From Cryobacterium sp. PH29-G1 (GTDB lineage: Bacteria > Actinomycetota > Actinomycetes > Actinomycetales > Microbacteriaceae), in the NCBI RefSeq assembly GCF_030063365.1, contig NZ_JASISY010000003.1:62001-126000 (forward strand): a DNA stretch of 64,000 bases, read 5' to 3'. Numbering within the stretch: position 1 is the stretch's first letter; each line of letters begins with the position of its first letter. Below the pieces are notes generated by a model. The model made no database searches. It saw only the letters and a program-made list of their open reading frames with translations, and was not told where the DNA came from. This document shows, piece by piece, positions 34,774 through 43,409 of the stretch. The position numbers and the translations under genes were made by a program.

Positions 34774-35724
34774 CTAGTTGGCGCTAAAGCCGGGCTCGCC
34801 GAGCACTGTCAGGATGCGGTTCAGGTCGCCAATTGTCGCGAAATCGACTGTGATCTGGCCTTTTCTTGCCCCAAGATTGATTTTCACGCGGGTATCCAAT
34901 CGATCACCCAAGTGCTCCGCGATCTCATCGAGGTGTCCTTGACGTCGCCCCGGAAGTGGTTTTGCCGCGGGCATTTTCGGCACCGCGGTCGCCGCGGCCT
35001 CGGCGGCACGCACTGAAAGGTCTTGCTCAACAATCTTGTCCGCCAGGCGCAGCATGCCCGCGAGATCACCCACCGAAAGAATCGCCCGCGCATGGCCGGC
35101 CGAGAGCACCCCCGCCGCGACCCGTAATTGCACGGCTTCCGGCAGTTTGAGCAAACGCAGCGTGTTAGTGATCTGCGGCCGCGACCGACCGATGCGGTTC
35201 GCAAGCTCTTCCTGGGTGATCCCGAAGTCCGCCAACAGTTGCTGATACGCGGATGCTTCTTCAAGGGGATTCAGCTGGGCGCGGTGCAGGTTCTCCAACA
35301 GCGCGTCGCGCAGCATGTCCACATCAGCGGTCTCACGCACGACGGCGGGAATGCTATCCAGCCCGACGACTTTGGTCGCGCGCAGCCGACGTTCGCCCAT
35401 GACGAGCTCATACTTGCCAGGTTCATCCGGCAACGGGCGCACCACTATGGGCTGCAGCACCCCAACTTCACGAATGCTGTGCACGAGTTCGGCGAGGTCG
35501 TCCTCGTCGAAAATGGTGCGCGGCTGAGCCCGGTTGGGAACAATATCCTGGGGATTCAGGTGAGCCAGGCGGGCGCCCGGAACGGGAACGAGCTCGGGGG
35601 AGTCATCCGCTTCGACGACAACCGTTCGCGGAAAGAAAACATCGACGGGACGAGGGGCCGAGGCATTCTCCTGTACTGGAATGAGTGCGCCGATACCACG
35701 GCCAAGGCCGGTTCTTTTCGCCAT
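34774..35724 (-). CDS. parB: Chromosome partitioning protein ParB
   Basis: A 316-residue CTPase/DNA clamp: N-terminal CTP-binding region with the GERRLRA box and ENLHRAQLNPLEEA box, a central helix-turn-helix (TQEELANRIGRSRPQITNTLRLL) that reads parS, and a C-terminal dimer domain (IAEHLGDRLDTRVKINLG). It loads on parS and spreads to form the segregation complex. The ATG overlaps the parA stop (TAATG). Seven parS sites lie within 2.8 kb. Confidence 0.96.
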   Translation of the reverse strand: MAKRTGLGRGIGALIPVQENASAPRPVDVFFPRTVVVEADDSPELVPVPGARLAHLNPQDIVPNRAQPRTIFDEDDLAELVHSIREVGVLQPIVVRPLPDEPGKYELVMGERRLRATKVVGLDSIPAVVRETADVDMLRDALLENLHRAQLNPLEEASAYQQLLADFGITQEELANRIGRSRPQITNTLRLLKLPEAVQLRVAAGVLSAGHARAILSVGDLAGMLRLADKIVEQDLSVRAAEAAATAVPKMPAAKPLPGRRQGHLDEIAEHLGDRLDTRVKINLGARKGQITVDFATIGDLNRILTVLGEPGFSAN

Positions 35725-36659
35725 TACTGCTGTTCTCCTGTTCGGGGTGCCCCACGATGGGCCATTTCTGCTGCTGCTTCGAGGTAGGAGAGCGATCCTG
35801 CGGAGTTCAGGTCGTAGCTCACGACGCTCTGACCGTAGCTGGGCGCCTCAGAAACGCGCACAGAACGTGGAATTGCCGTGTTTAAGACCTCTTTGGGGAA
35901 GTGATCACGCACTTCCTTGGCAACCTGCGTTGCCAAATTGGTACGGCTGTCGTACATGGTCAGCAAAATCGTCGATACGGACAGGTCCGGATTGAGGTGC
36001 TTCTCAATGAGGGCGATGTTTTTGAGCAGCTGACTCAGCCCTTCCAGAGCGTAGTACTCGCACTGGATGGGAATGAGAACCTCGCGCGCAGCGACGAAGG
36101 CATTGATGGTCAACAGACCGAGGGACGGCGGGCAGTCGATGAACACATAGTCAAAGGGGTCGGCCATCTCAGCCAGGTACAGGTCCAGGGCCCGGCGAAG
36201 ACGCTGCTCCCGCGCCACCATTGACACCAACTCAATCTCGGCACCGGCCAGATGAATGGTGGCCGGCACGCAGAATAGGGCACCGAACTCGGGGCTCTTC
36301 TGCACCACCTCATCCATGGGCATGTCATTGATAATGACGTCATACACGCTGGGAGTCTCGGCACGGTGCTCGACACCCAGAGCGGTCGAGGCGTTGCCTT
36401 GTGGGTCCAGGTCGATGACCAGCACTCGGGCGCCCTGCCGGGCCAGTGCAGCGGCAAGATTCACCGCGGTAGTGGTCTTGCCGACCCCGCCCTTTTGGTT
36501 GGAGATCGTGAGAACCCGGGTCTTTTCAGGCTTGGGCAGGTCGCCTGCAGCGATTACCTGACGACGCCGCGTCAATTCGGCGACTTCGCGGGCGAGCGGC
36601 GTGGTGCCGTCGAACCCTGCCGCCTTACCTACGCGCTGATTCTCAGCAGGATGTTTCAC
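35724..36659 (-). CDS. parA: Chromosome partitioning ATPase ParA
   Basis: A 311-residue deviant Walker ATPase: KGGVGKTTTAVNLAA (56-70) and DLDPQGNASTALG. It forms the gradient that pulls ParB-parS complexes apart. The GTG start at 36659 lies inside a parS site: its AAAGG ribosome site is directly before TTTCAC, which serves as the spacer. No alternative ATG or GTG lies close downstream, so this start is likely. The N-terminal 45 residues are non-catalytic. Part of rpmH-to-parB. Confidence 0.94.
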   Translation of the reverse strand: MKHPAENQRVGKAAGFDGTTPLAREVAELTRRRQVIAAGDLPKPEKTRVLTISNQKGGVGKTTTAVNLAAALARQGARVLVIDLDPQGNASTALGVEHRAETPSVYDVIINDMPMDEVVQKSPEFGALFCVPATIHLAGAEIELVSMVAREQRLRRALDLYLAEMADPFDYVFIDCPPSLGLLTINAFVAAREVLIPIQCEYYALEGLSQLLKNIALIEKHLNPDLSVSTILLTMYDSRTNLATQVAKEVRDHFPKEVLNTAIPRSVRVSEAPSYGQSVVSYDLNSAGSLSYLEAAAEMAHRGAPRTGEQQ

Positions 36660-36667
36660 GTGAAACC
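36652..36667. promoter_or_regulatory. parS site 7, spanning the parA start codon
   Basis: TGTTTCACGTGAAACC, one edge mismatch. The parA GTG lies at 36657-36659 in the centre of the palindrome. Confidence 0.95.
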
Positions 36668-36735
36668 TTTACGCTCGACGGTTGATGAGCCACCCGAAAG
36701 GGACTCCCGAACACCAAATACGGTGACATCCGGGA

Positions 36736-37437
36736 CTAGTCCACTGTAGCCCGGATGACCCGGGTTACCTCCGGCAGCACGCCCGTACCGAGGGTAATGA
36801 CCTCGATATCGCTCAAGCGATACTTGCGAATGGGCTTCGTGGCAGCATCGACTTCGCGCTGGGCGCCCTCACCCTTCATGAGAATGAGCTCTCCGCCGGT
36901 TCGTACCAGCGGGGCGGTCAGGGGAATGAGCTTGCTGAACGCGCTGACGGCGCGCGCCGTGACCTGGTCGAGCGGGTGCGTCAGCCGGGCATCCTCGGCA
37001 CGCGCACGCACCACGGTGACATTCGTCAAATGCAGGGCGTCGACCTGGTCGTTCAGCCAGGCCACGCGTCGCTCCATCGGTTCGATCAGCACAAAATTGA
37101 CGTCGGGTCGGGCAATGGCTAAAACCAGGCCCGGCAATCCAGCGCCGGAGCCGACGTCACCCACGACACCCGGACGCAAGAGTGGCGCCACGATGGCACA
37201 GTTGAGAATATGACGGGACCAGAGTCGGGGGAGTTCCAATGGCCCAATCAGGCCTCGAATTTCGCCCTGATCAGCCAAATTACTTGTGAAAGCACGTATG
37301 ACGTCGATCTGAGAACCGAACAACTCGGCTGCAGCGGCCGGTTCCAGTTCCAACTCAGCCGCCGCCGGCGTTTCGGTGACAGCCTCGGCCCGAGTGGGCT
37401 CAGGCATGTTTGACGCTGATCTGACAGATTCCGACAT
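36736..37437 (-). CDS. rsmG: 16S rRNA (guanine527-N7)-methyltransferase
   Basis: A 233-residue SAM-dependent methylase. SAM motif VGDVGSGAGLPGLVLAIARP, followed by the fold's EPMERRVAWL. It modifies G527 of 16S rRNA; loss gives low-level streptomycin resistance in related bacteria. The N-terminal 40 residues are an Ala/Glu-rich extension. Conserved position between jag and parA. Confidence 0.94.
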   Translation of the reverse strand: MSESVRSASNMPEPTRAEAVTETPAAAELELEPAAAAELFGSQIDVIRAFTSNLADQGEIRGLIGPLELPRLWSRHILNCAIVAPLLRPGVVGDVGSGAGLPGLVLAIARPDVNFVLIEPMERRVAWLNDQVDALHLTNVTVVRARAEDARLTHPLDQVTARAVSAFSKLIPLTAPLVRTGGELILMKGEGAQREVDAATKPIRKYRLSDIEVITLGTGVLPEVTRVIRATVD

Positions 37438-37448
37438 GATCGGCCAGG

Positions 37449-38066
37449 CTACGCTGCGGTGATAACGGTGTGACGGTCGCGACCCTCGCCGGAGGACTCG
37501 GATCGGTAGCCACCGCTCGCGGCCACGATGTCGTGCACGAGTTTGCGCTCGTAGGAGGACATTGCGGGCAGGTCGGCCTCGGTGGCGCCACCCACAATGC
37601 GTTCAATGGCGCGCGCCACGAGAGCGGCCAGTTCCGCTTCGCGCACCTCTCGCGACCCGCCGATGTCCAAGATCAGGCGTGAGAACGAACCCGTCTTGTT
37701 TTGCACGGCGAGGCGGGTCAGTTCCTGCAGGGCGTTGACTGTTTCCGGCTTGGAGAGCACGCGCAAATTGTCAGCGTCAGAGGCCTTCACCGACAGGTAG
37801 GCGCGGCCGTTTCGGGCATCAATGTCGATGTCACCGTCCAAGTCGCAGATATCAAGAAATTCCTCGATGTAGTCCGCCGCGATATCGCCTTCACGCTCGA
37901 GCTGGTCTGTCGTGAGCGGGGCCTCGCTGGCACTGTGTGTTTCCGGGGCTGCGGGGGAGGCGGCATCCGGTGCGGCAACGGGAGTGGGAACAGGGCTGGT
38001 GGCACCGGGCGCCGAGTTGGCGCTCGGCTCGGGGCTGACCTCGGTGAGGCTGGTCTTTTCCGTCAC
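37449..38066 (-). CDS. jag: Jag/KhpB-like RNA-binding protein (KH and R3H domains)
   Basis: A 205-residue protein: Pro/Ala/Ser N-terminus (1-60), KH-type domain (about 70-145) and R3H domain (about 150-200, MSSYERKLVHDIVA). It is an RNA-binding partner of the YidC/cell-wall neighbourhood. The GTG at 38066 is preferred because GGAG lies seven bases before it; another GTG four codons upstream overlaps the yidC stop. Confidence 0.88.
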   Translation of the reverse strand: MTEKTSLTEVSPEPSANSAPGATSPVPTPVAAPDAASPAAPETHSASEAPLTTDQLEREGDIAADYIEEFLDICDLDGDIDIDARNGRAYLSVKASDADNLRVLSKPETVNALQELTRLAVQNKTGSFSRLILDIGGSREVREAELAALVARAIERIVGGATEADLPAMSSYERKLVHDIVAASGGYRSESSGEGRDRHTVITAA

Positions 38067-38077
38067 GGTGATCTCCA

Positions 38078-39052
38078 CTACTTCTTCGGGCCGGTTTGCT
38101 TCTTGGCGCGGGCCTTGCCGACCGGCTGCTGACGCTGTGCCGGCTTGGGGGGCTCCTCGACCACAATGATGTCACCATCGGTCCCGATGAGCTTGCCCTT
38201 GCGGGCCAGACGCTCTTCGCGAGCCTTGGCGGCTTCACTGCCGGGCGTCGGCATGTTCCGAATAACCAGGAACTGCTGAATCATGGTCCAGAAGTTTGAG
38301 GTGAGCCAGTAGAACATGACGCCGAGCGGGAACGCGACACCGGAGAAGGCGAAGACCAGGGGGAGCAGGTAGAGCATGATGCGCTGCTGCTTGAACATGG
38401 GGCTCGCCTTGGTCTCCGGCGACATGTTCTTGGAGACGATCTGCAGCTGCGTAATGAACTGCGACGCGGTCATCAGGACGACCATGGTGGCGGCGATGAT
38501 CATCACGGCCGAGCTGAACGGGTCACCTGCCTGCATGAGCGTCCACTGCGACGCGAACGAGTCGCTCAGTGGTGCCTCACCGAACAGCTTGGCGTTACCA
38601 AAGCTCTGGGCACGCGTTATATCGAGCAGTCCGACGCCGGCTTTAAGGTGCTGAGCATCGTTCAGCACCGAGAACAGCGCGAAGAAGATGGGCATCTGCA
38701 GCAGCAAGGGAAGGCACGAACTCAGCGGGTTGGTACCCGTCTTCTTGTACATGGCCATGGTCTCGCGGGACATGGCCTCACGCGAGAATTGATCTTTCTT
38801 GCCCTTGTATTTGTCCTGGATCTTCTTCAGCTGCGGAGCAACTTCCAGCATCTTGCGCTGGCTTTTAATTTGCCGCACGAAGATGGGGATGAGCGCGGCA
38901 CGCACGACCATGACGAGGCCAACGATCGACAACACCCAGGTGATGCCGTCGTTGTAGCCCATTCCCATCTGCGAGAACAGGGAGTGGAAGGAGACGAGCA
39001 GCAGCTCGACCACCCATTTCAGAGGCCAGAGGATCGTACCTATGAGGTCCAT
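38078..39052 (-). CDS. yidC: Membrane protein insertase YidC
   Basis: A 324-residue insertase of the short (Gram-positive/actinobacterial) type: no large periplasmic domain, five core helices, conserved MKK motif region TGTNPLSSCLPLLLQMPIFFALF, and a basic C-terminal tail (KPAQRQQPVGKARAKKQTGPKK) that touches the ribosome. Placed between yidD and jag. Confidence 0.95.
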   Translation of the reverse strand: MDLIGTILWPLKWVVELLLVSFHSLFSQMGMGYNDGITWVLSIVGLVMVVRAALIPIFVRQIKSQRKMLEVAPQLKKIQDKYKGKKDQFSREAMSRETMAMYKKTGTNPLSSCLPLLLQMPIFFALFSVLNDAQHLKAGVGLLDITRAQSFGNAKLFGEAPLSDSFASQWTLMQAGDPFSSAVMIIAATMVVLMTASQFITQLQIVSKNMSPETKASPMFKQQRIMLYLLPLVFAFSGVAFPLGVMFYWLTSNFWTMIQQFLVIRNMPTPGSEAAKAREERLARKGKLIGTDGDIIVVEEPPKPAQRQQPVGKARAKKQTGPKK

Positions 39053-39060
39053 ACTGTGGG

Positions 39061-39372
39061 TTAGCCCTTTCCGTGGCTAGGTGGGACAACAAAACCGAAC
39101 TTCGTCAATCGAAAGCGACGTTTGCTTTTGAGAGGTACATCATCAATTCCGCCGTCAGACCACGGATGACAATGGCTCAGTCTGCGCGCAGCGAGGGCAG
39201 ACCCCCACGCTAGTCCGTGTTCCTGAACGGCTCCCAGCGCATACGCCGAGCAAGACGGATAAAACCGACAGACATCCCCGTAGAGCGGAGAAATCACGGC
39301 CCGGTACACGCGAAGAATCAGGACACCCACGTTGCGGGGTATCAGAATAATCGTCGCAATGATCGGGTTCAT
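39061..39372 (-). CDS. yidD: Membrane protein insertion efficiency factor YidD
   Basis: A 103-residue protein with the YidD signature YPSCSAYALGAV and CHPWSDGGIDDVP. It is thought to aid YidC. The ATG at 39372 overlaps the rnpA stop (ATGA). Confidence 0.93.
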   Translation of the reverse strand: MNPIIATIILIPRNVGVLILRVYRAVISPLYGDVCRFYPSCSAYALGAVQEHGLAWGSALAARRLSHCHPWSDGGIDDVPLKSKRRFRLTKFGFVVPPSHGKG

Positions 39373-39746
39373 CGGCCCGTACTGCCCTTTCGCACCGGTA
39401 GCGGGCGGGAGAGAGCACGCTGAACTTCGTCGTGCATCGTCTGCCACGTCGCAGCGCGCGCGCTCGGCAAAGCGCGGATCACGACATCCGTTCCGGCCGG
39501 CACCAGGGAAAGCAGGTCGAACGTAACCGCCTTGAGGCGGCGACGAACGAGATTGCGCCTCACGGCGTCACCCACATTCTTTGCGACAATGAAACCAAAA
39601 CGGGCCGGGATACCCACGGTATCCGACTCTGACGCAGAGTTCTTTCGTACATACAGAACGGTGTGCGCACCAACGATCCGCACACCACGCCGAACGACGC
39701 CTTGATAGTCGCTGCCGCTCGTAATGCGATTTACGTGAGCGAGCAC
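39369..39746 (-). CDS. rnpA: Ribonuclease P protein component
   Basis: A 125-residue basic protein; the RNR motif NVGDAVRRNLVRRRLK binds the RNase P RNA and substrate leader. It processes tRNA 5' ends. The start is GTG at 39746 with AGG seven bases upstream. The frame remains open far upstream over rpmH, but the family begins here (LAHVNRITSG). Confidence 0.92.
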   Translation of the reverse strand: MLAHVNRITSGSDYQGVVRRGVRIVGAHTVLYVRKNSASESDTVGIPARFGFIVAKNVGDAVRRNLVRRRLKAVTFDLLSLVPAGTDVVIRALPSARAATWQTMHDEVQRALSRPLPVRKGSTGR

Positions 39747-39769
39747 GAGAACCTGGCGACCACGAGAAC

Positions 39770-39907
39770 TTACGCGGAGAGTTCGGTGCGACCCTTGCGA
39801 CGGCGAGCACCGAGGATGGCGCGGCCCGCACGGGTACGCATGCGCAGGCGGAAGCCGTGCACCTTGGCGCGACGACGGTTGTTCGGCTGGAAGGTTCTCT
39901 TGCTCAT
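39770..39907 (-). CDS. rpmH: 50S ribosomal protein L34
   Basis: A 45-residue Arg/Lys-rich protein, [20 protein letters not shown] onward, ending GRTELSA. Universally first in the rpmH-rnpA gene pair. It starts the long minus-strand operon reading away from dnaA. Confidence 0.97.
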   Translation of the reverse strand: MSKRTFQPNNRRRAKVHGFRLRMRTRAGRAILGARRRKGRTELSA

Positions 39908-40011
39908 AGTTCAATCTCCACGTATTTGAATCACCGCCGGCCAAGTTCCCCTCGGCCAGAACAGCAGCGCGCACAGAAGTTGGAAGCCCGCGGGATGGGG
40001 TCAACTGATTA

Positions 40012-40040
40012 AAACTACGGCCTCGGCCACGTCTGGTCAA
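40012..40040 (-). promoter_or_regulatory. Promoter of the rpmH operon
   Basis: Minus strand TTGACC (40035-40040), 17-base spacer, TAGTTT (40012-40017). Predicted start site about 97 bases before the rpmH ATG. Confidence 0.75.
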
Positions 40041-40160
40041 ACTCAACCCCCGAATCGGGTGATTCTCCACAATAATGACTCCATCACAGATACCGATCAG
40101 AGAAGGCAGGTCATGGTTGAATTCGCCTCACTGAGCGGGATTGACTACCGTAAAGACAAG

Positions 40161-40224
40161 TTATCCACAGGTTGGTGGCATCAACCTGAGAGTTCAGCCG
40201 CTTTTATACACAAGCGGTGGATAA
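40161..40224. promoter_or_regulatory. DnaA boxes upstream of dnaA
   Basis: TTATCCACA (40161-40169), TTATACACA (40204-40212) and a one-mismatch box GGTGGATAA (40216-40224) within 64 bases; another weak copy TTCTCCACA lies at 40063-40071. They suggest DnaA autoregulation. Confidence 0.75.
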
Positions 40225-40369
40225 CTTTAACGATGGCTCTCGAACCCGGACCATGGCGACACGCCTCGTGCGGGCCCGGGGACGGCAGCGGGTCGAAAGA
40301 TCAGACCGGACCACCGTCGCCCTGCGCCGTCCGCACAGTAATAGACCAAATTCACAGATTGTAGGAACC

Positions 40370-41788
40370 ATGGCAGACGTTGAAACGCCGATAGCCCAAA
40401 CTTGGCGATCCGTTCTGACCACGTTGGAATCCGACGCGACCATCACCCCCATGCTCTACGGGTTCCTCAGTCTGGTTGAACCCAAAGGCATCGCCGCCGG
40501 CACCTTCTATCTCGAGGTGCCCAATGAGTTCACGGCGAGTATGCTCAACCAGCGGATGCGGGTTCCTCTACTCACTGCCATGGGCCAGCTCGATGAGCCC
40601 ACCGCGGTGTCGACGTTCTATGTGGTGGTCAACCCGGAGCTCGAGCAAGAGTCGTTGCGTCCGGTGCAGCAAACCCTGACGCCACCCGACATCATCACGC
40701 CGGCGCCTCCACAGTCGGTTTTCGAAGGAGCCGTGCCCGCGCAGCCCCATGAAACCCGACTGAACCCCAAGTACAGTTTTGACAACTTCGTTATCGGACA
40801 GTCGAACCGGTTCGCTCATGCTGCGGCCGTGGCCGTGGCCGAAGCCCCGGCCAAGGCGTACAACCCCCTGTTCGTGTATGGATCCTCAGGTTTGGGTAAA
40901 ACTCACCTGCTGCACGCAATCGGCCACTACGCCATGAGCCTGTACCCAGGGATCCGGGTGCGGTACGTCAGTTCTGAAGAGTTCACAAACGACTTCATCA
41001 ACTCCATAGCGAACAACCGTGGCGCAGCCTTCCAGGCGCGCTATCGCAATATCGACATCCTGATGATTGACGACATCCAGTTTCTGCAGAACAAGGCGGA
41101 GACCCAGGAAGCCTTTTTCCACACCTTCAACACCCTGCACGACCACAACAAGCAGGTGGTTATCACCAGCGACCTGCCGCCCAAACATCTCACCGGCTTC
41201 GAAGACCGTATGCGCAGCCGATTTGAATGGGGTCTCATCACGGATGTTCAGGCTCCCGACCTGGAGACGCGGATCGCTATCCTGCGCAAGAAGGCGCAGA
41301 GCGAAAAGCTGCAGGTGCCTCACGACATTCTTGAGTTCATGGCCTCAAAGGTGTCCTCGAATATTCGAGAGTTGGAGGGAACTCTCATTCGGGTCACTGC
41401 GTTCGCAAGCTTGAATCGCACTCCGGTGGACATGGACCTGGTGCAAACGGTGCTCAAAGACCTCATCACCCTCGATGAAGATAACGTCATCGCACCGGTG
41501 GACATCATCACCAACACGGCTAATTACTTCAAGCTATCCGTGGATGACCTGTACGGATCCAGCCGTTCCCAAGCCATCGCCACAGCGCGCCAAATCGCCA
41601 TGTACCTGTGCCGGGAGCTGACGAATCTGTCTCTTCCGAAGATCGGGCAGCTGTTCGGCAACCGGGACCATACGACCGTGATGTACGCGAATAAGAAGAT
41701 CAGCGAACTCATGAAGGAGCGGCGGTCCATCTATAACCAGGTCACCGAGCTCACCAACCGCATCAAGCAGGACCATCGCTATAAGTAG
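40370..41788 (+). CDS. dnaA: Chromosomal replication initiator DnaA
   Basis: A 472-residue initiator with four domains. N-terminal partner domain (1-90), a short linker, AAA+ domain with Walker A GSSGLGKTH, Walker B ILMIDDIQF, and the C-terminal DNA-binding domain with signature LSLPKIGQLFGNRDHTTVMYA. It melts oriC and loads helicase. The frame is open upstream; the ATG at 40370 (AGGA) matches the family start. The low-complexity linker of Streptomyces DnaA is absent. Confidence 0.96.
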   Translation: MADVETPIAQTWRSVLTTLESDATITPMLYGFLSLVEPKGIAAGTFYLEVPNEFTASMLNQRMRVPLLTAMGQLDEPTAVSTFYVVVNPELEQESLRPVQQTLTPPDIITPAPPQSVFEGAVPAQPHETRLNPKYSFDNFVIGQSNRFAHAAAVAVAEAPAKAYNPLFVYGSSGLGKTHLLHAIGHYAMSLYPGIRVRYVSSEEFTNDFINSIANNRGAAFQARYRNIDILMIDDIQFLQNKAETQEAFFHTFNTLHDHNKQVVITSDLPPKHLTGFEDRMRSRFEWGLITDVQAPDLETRIAILRKKAQSEKLQVPHDILEFMASKVSSNIRELEGTLIRVTAFASLNRTPVDMDLVQTVLKDLITLDEDNVIAPVDIITNTANYFKLSVDDLYGSSRSQAIATARQIAMYLCRELTNLSLPKIGQLFGNRDHTTVMYANKKISELMKERRSIYNQVTELTNRIKQDHRYK

Positions 41789-41821
41789 GGCACAGACGTC
41801 TGCCCGTGTGTTAAAATTCGC

Positions 41822-41894
41822 GGCCCCTCCGGAAGTTTTCACCGGTTTCAACGTGTTGAGACAGGTTTTGACCCGGAGGGGCCAAAATTTTTTT
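41822..41894 (+). terminator. Terminator of dnaA
   Basis: An 11-base stem GGCCCCTCCGG / CCGGAGGGGCC encloses about 40 bases and is followed by AAAATTTTTTT. Confidence 0.75.
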
Positions 41895-42255
41895 AGTTTT
41901 CACACCTGTGGATAACCCTGTGGAATTAACTCCCACAACGTGGCTCTACCTGTTGAAACTCCGGGCCGGCCTGTAGAAACTTGTAATTACCAAGAGTTCG
42001 AGTTGCTCAAACGAATGACAAACTTCCACAACTCGCCCACAACTTACAAACGTGTAGTTCCCAATGCCTCAGCGGTTTTCACAGAGTTATCCACAGTTTC
42101 CACAACGGTTAAGAAGATTAACAAGAATTCTTTAACTGGATCTAGCCGACAACCTTGGGTGCCAGGGCCCCCACGCCCATGCGGTAACGAACCGTCCGGT
42201 GAAGACAGCTAGCATTGAGGCCCAACCAACCGCCAATACGCGAAGGAATGACATC
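41895..42255. other. Origin of replication oriC
   Basis: The dnaA-dnaN gap, the classic actinobacterial oriC location. Perfect DnaA boxes lie at 41907-41915 (TGTGGATAA) and 42087-42095 (TTATCCACA), with several weaker copies between (TTTTCACAC, CTGTGGAAT, TTCCACAA and TTTCCACAA types). An AT-rich run at 42106-42140 could be the unwinding element. Replication would proceed in both directions from here. Confidence 0.85.
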
Positions 42256-43404
42256 GTGAGATTTCAAGCCAATCGGGATGTCTTCAGCGAAGCAGTTTCC
42301 TTCGCGGTCAAGCTACTGCCCCAACGAACCACCCTGCCCATCCTGAGCGGTGTGCTCATCGAAGCCACAGAAACGGGCTTGATCCTCTCGTCATTCGACT
42401 ACGAGGTATCGGCTCAAACCGAGATCGTTGCCGAAGTTGAAGAAACCGGCAAAATTCTCGTCTCCGGCCGGCTTCTGGCCGAAATCGCCAGCCGTCTTCC
42501 CAACGCGCCGGTGCGCTTTTCCACGGAGAACTCCCGCATCAAGGTCAGCTGTGGTTCGGCAAGCTTCACCCTGCTGTCTATGCCCGTTGAGGAATATCCC
42601 AGCATTCCGCAGGTCAGCACGCAATCGGGATTAGTGCCGGCCGCCGAATTCGCCGCCGCTGTCGCTCAGGTCGCCGTTGCGGCGTCACGCGACGACGTCA
42701 CTCCGGTCATCACCGGCGTGCAACTCGAGGTCACCGAAAACAGCCTGAGCCTGGTGGCCACCGACCGTTACCGCGTCGCGGTTCGGGAAATCGATTGGGA
42801 TCCGGGCAGCAATCCCGCCGAGGGAACGATCACCGCGCTCGTGCCGGCGCGTACCCTGCAGGAAGTGGGCAAGACGTTCGGCCACAGTGGCACCATCTCG
42901 GTCTCCATCACGAACAGCGATGACCGCGAGCTGATTGCTTTCACCGCGAATAAGAAGACCGTCACTTCACTGCTGATCAAGGGCAACTTTCCGCCGGTCC
43001 GCCGCTTGTTCCCCACCGCCGTTGATAACTACGCGGTGATGAACACGGCCGATCTGATCGAAGCCACCCGCCGAGTTCAGCTCGTGTTGGAACGCGAAGC
43101 TGCCCTGCGTTTCACGTTCGCCACCGATGGGGTCACCCTCGAAGCGGTCGGCTCAGAACAAGCCCAGGCGTCGGAAACCATCGATGCGATCCTCTCCGGC
43201 ACTGAGACCGTCGTCTCGCTGAAGCCGCAGTTCCTGCTTGATGGGCTCAGCGCCGTGCATTCAGAATTCGTGCGTATCTCCTTCACGAAAACGGAAAACC
43301 CGAACAAGCCAGGGCCGGTGTTGATCACCAGCCAGACCTCACGCGAGCAGGCCGGAGCCGACAGCTATAAGTATCTGCTTCAGCCCAACCTGCTGCTGCG
43401 CTAA
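42256..43404 (+). CDS. dnaN: DNA polymerase III beta subunit (sliding clamp)
   Basis: A 382-residue clamp made of three similar domains, starting VRFQANRDVFSEAVSFAVKLLPQRTTLPILSG. It encircles DNA and tethers polymerase. GTG 42256 has AAGGA nine bases upstream, the best start; a longer frame begins in oriC and is not used. recF follows five bases later. Confidence 0.96.
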   Translation: MRFQANRDVFSEAVSFAVKLLPQRTTLPILSGVLIEATETGLILSSFDYEVSAQTEIVAEVEETGKILVSGRLLAEIASRLPNAPVRFSTENSRIKVSCGSASFTLLSMPVEEYPSIPQVSTQSGLVPAAEFAAAVAQVAVAASRDDVTPVITGVQLEVTENSLSLVATDRYRVAVREIDWDPGSNPAEGTITALVPARTLQEVGKTFGHSGTISVSITNSDDRELIAFTANKKTVTSLLIKGNFPPVRRLFPTAVDNYAVMNTADLIEATRRVQLVLEREAALRFTFATDGVTLEAVGSEQAQASETIDAILSGTETVVSLKPQFLLDGLSAVHSEFVRISFTKTENPNKPGPVLITSQTSREQAGADSYKYLLQPNLLLR

Positions 43405-43409
43405 CGACG

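Larger units (their letters stand above)
39908..40369. other. 462-base rpmH-dnaA divergent regulatory region
   Basis: No gene. It holds the rpmH promoter, three DnaA boxes near dnaA and the dnaA promoter region, whose exact hexamers are not obvious. Confidence 0.8.

Noticed and set aside
43405..43409. Missing gnd between dnaN and recF
   Set aside because: Variation in gnd placement is normal among actinobacteria; not evidence of a deletion.
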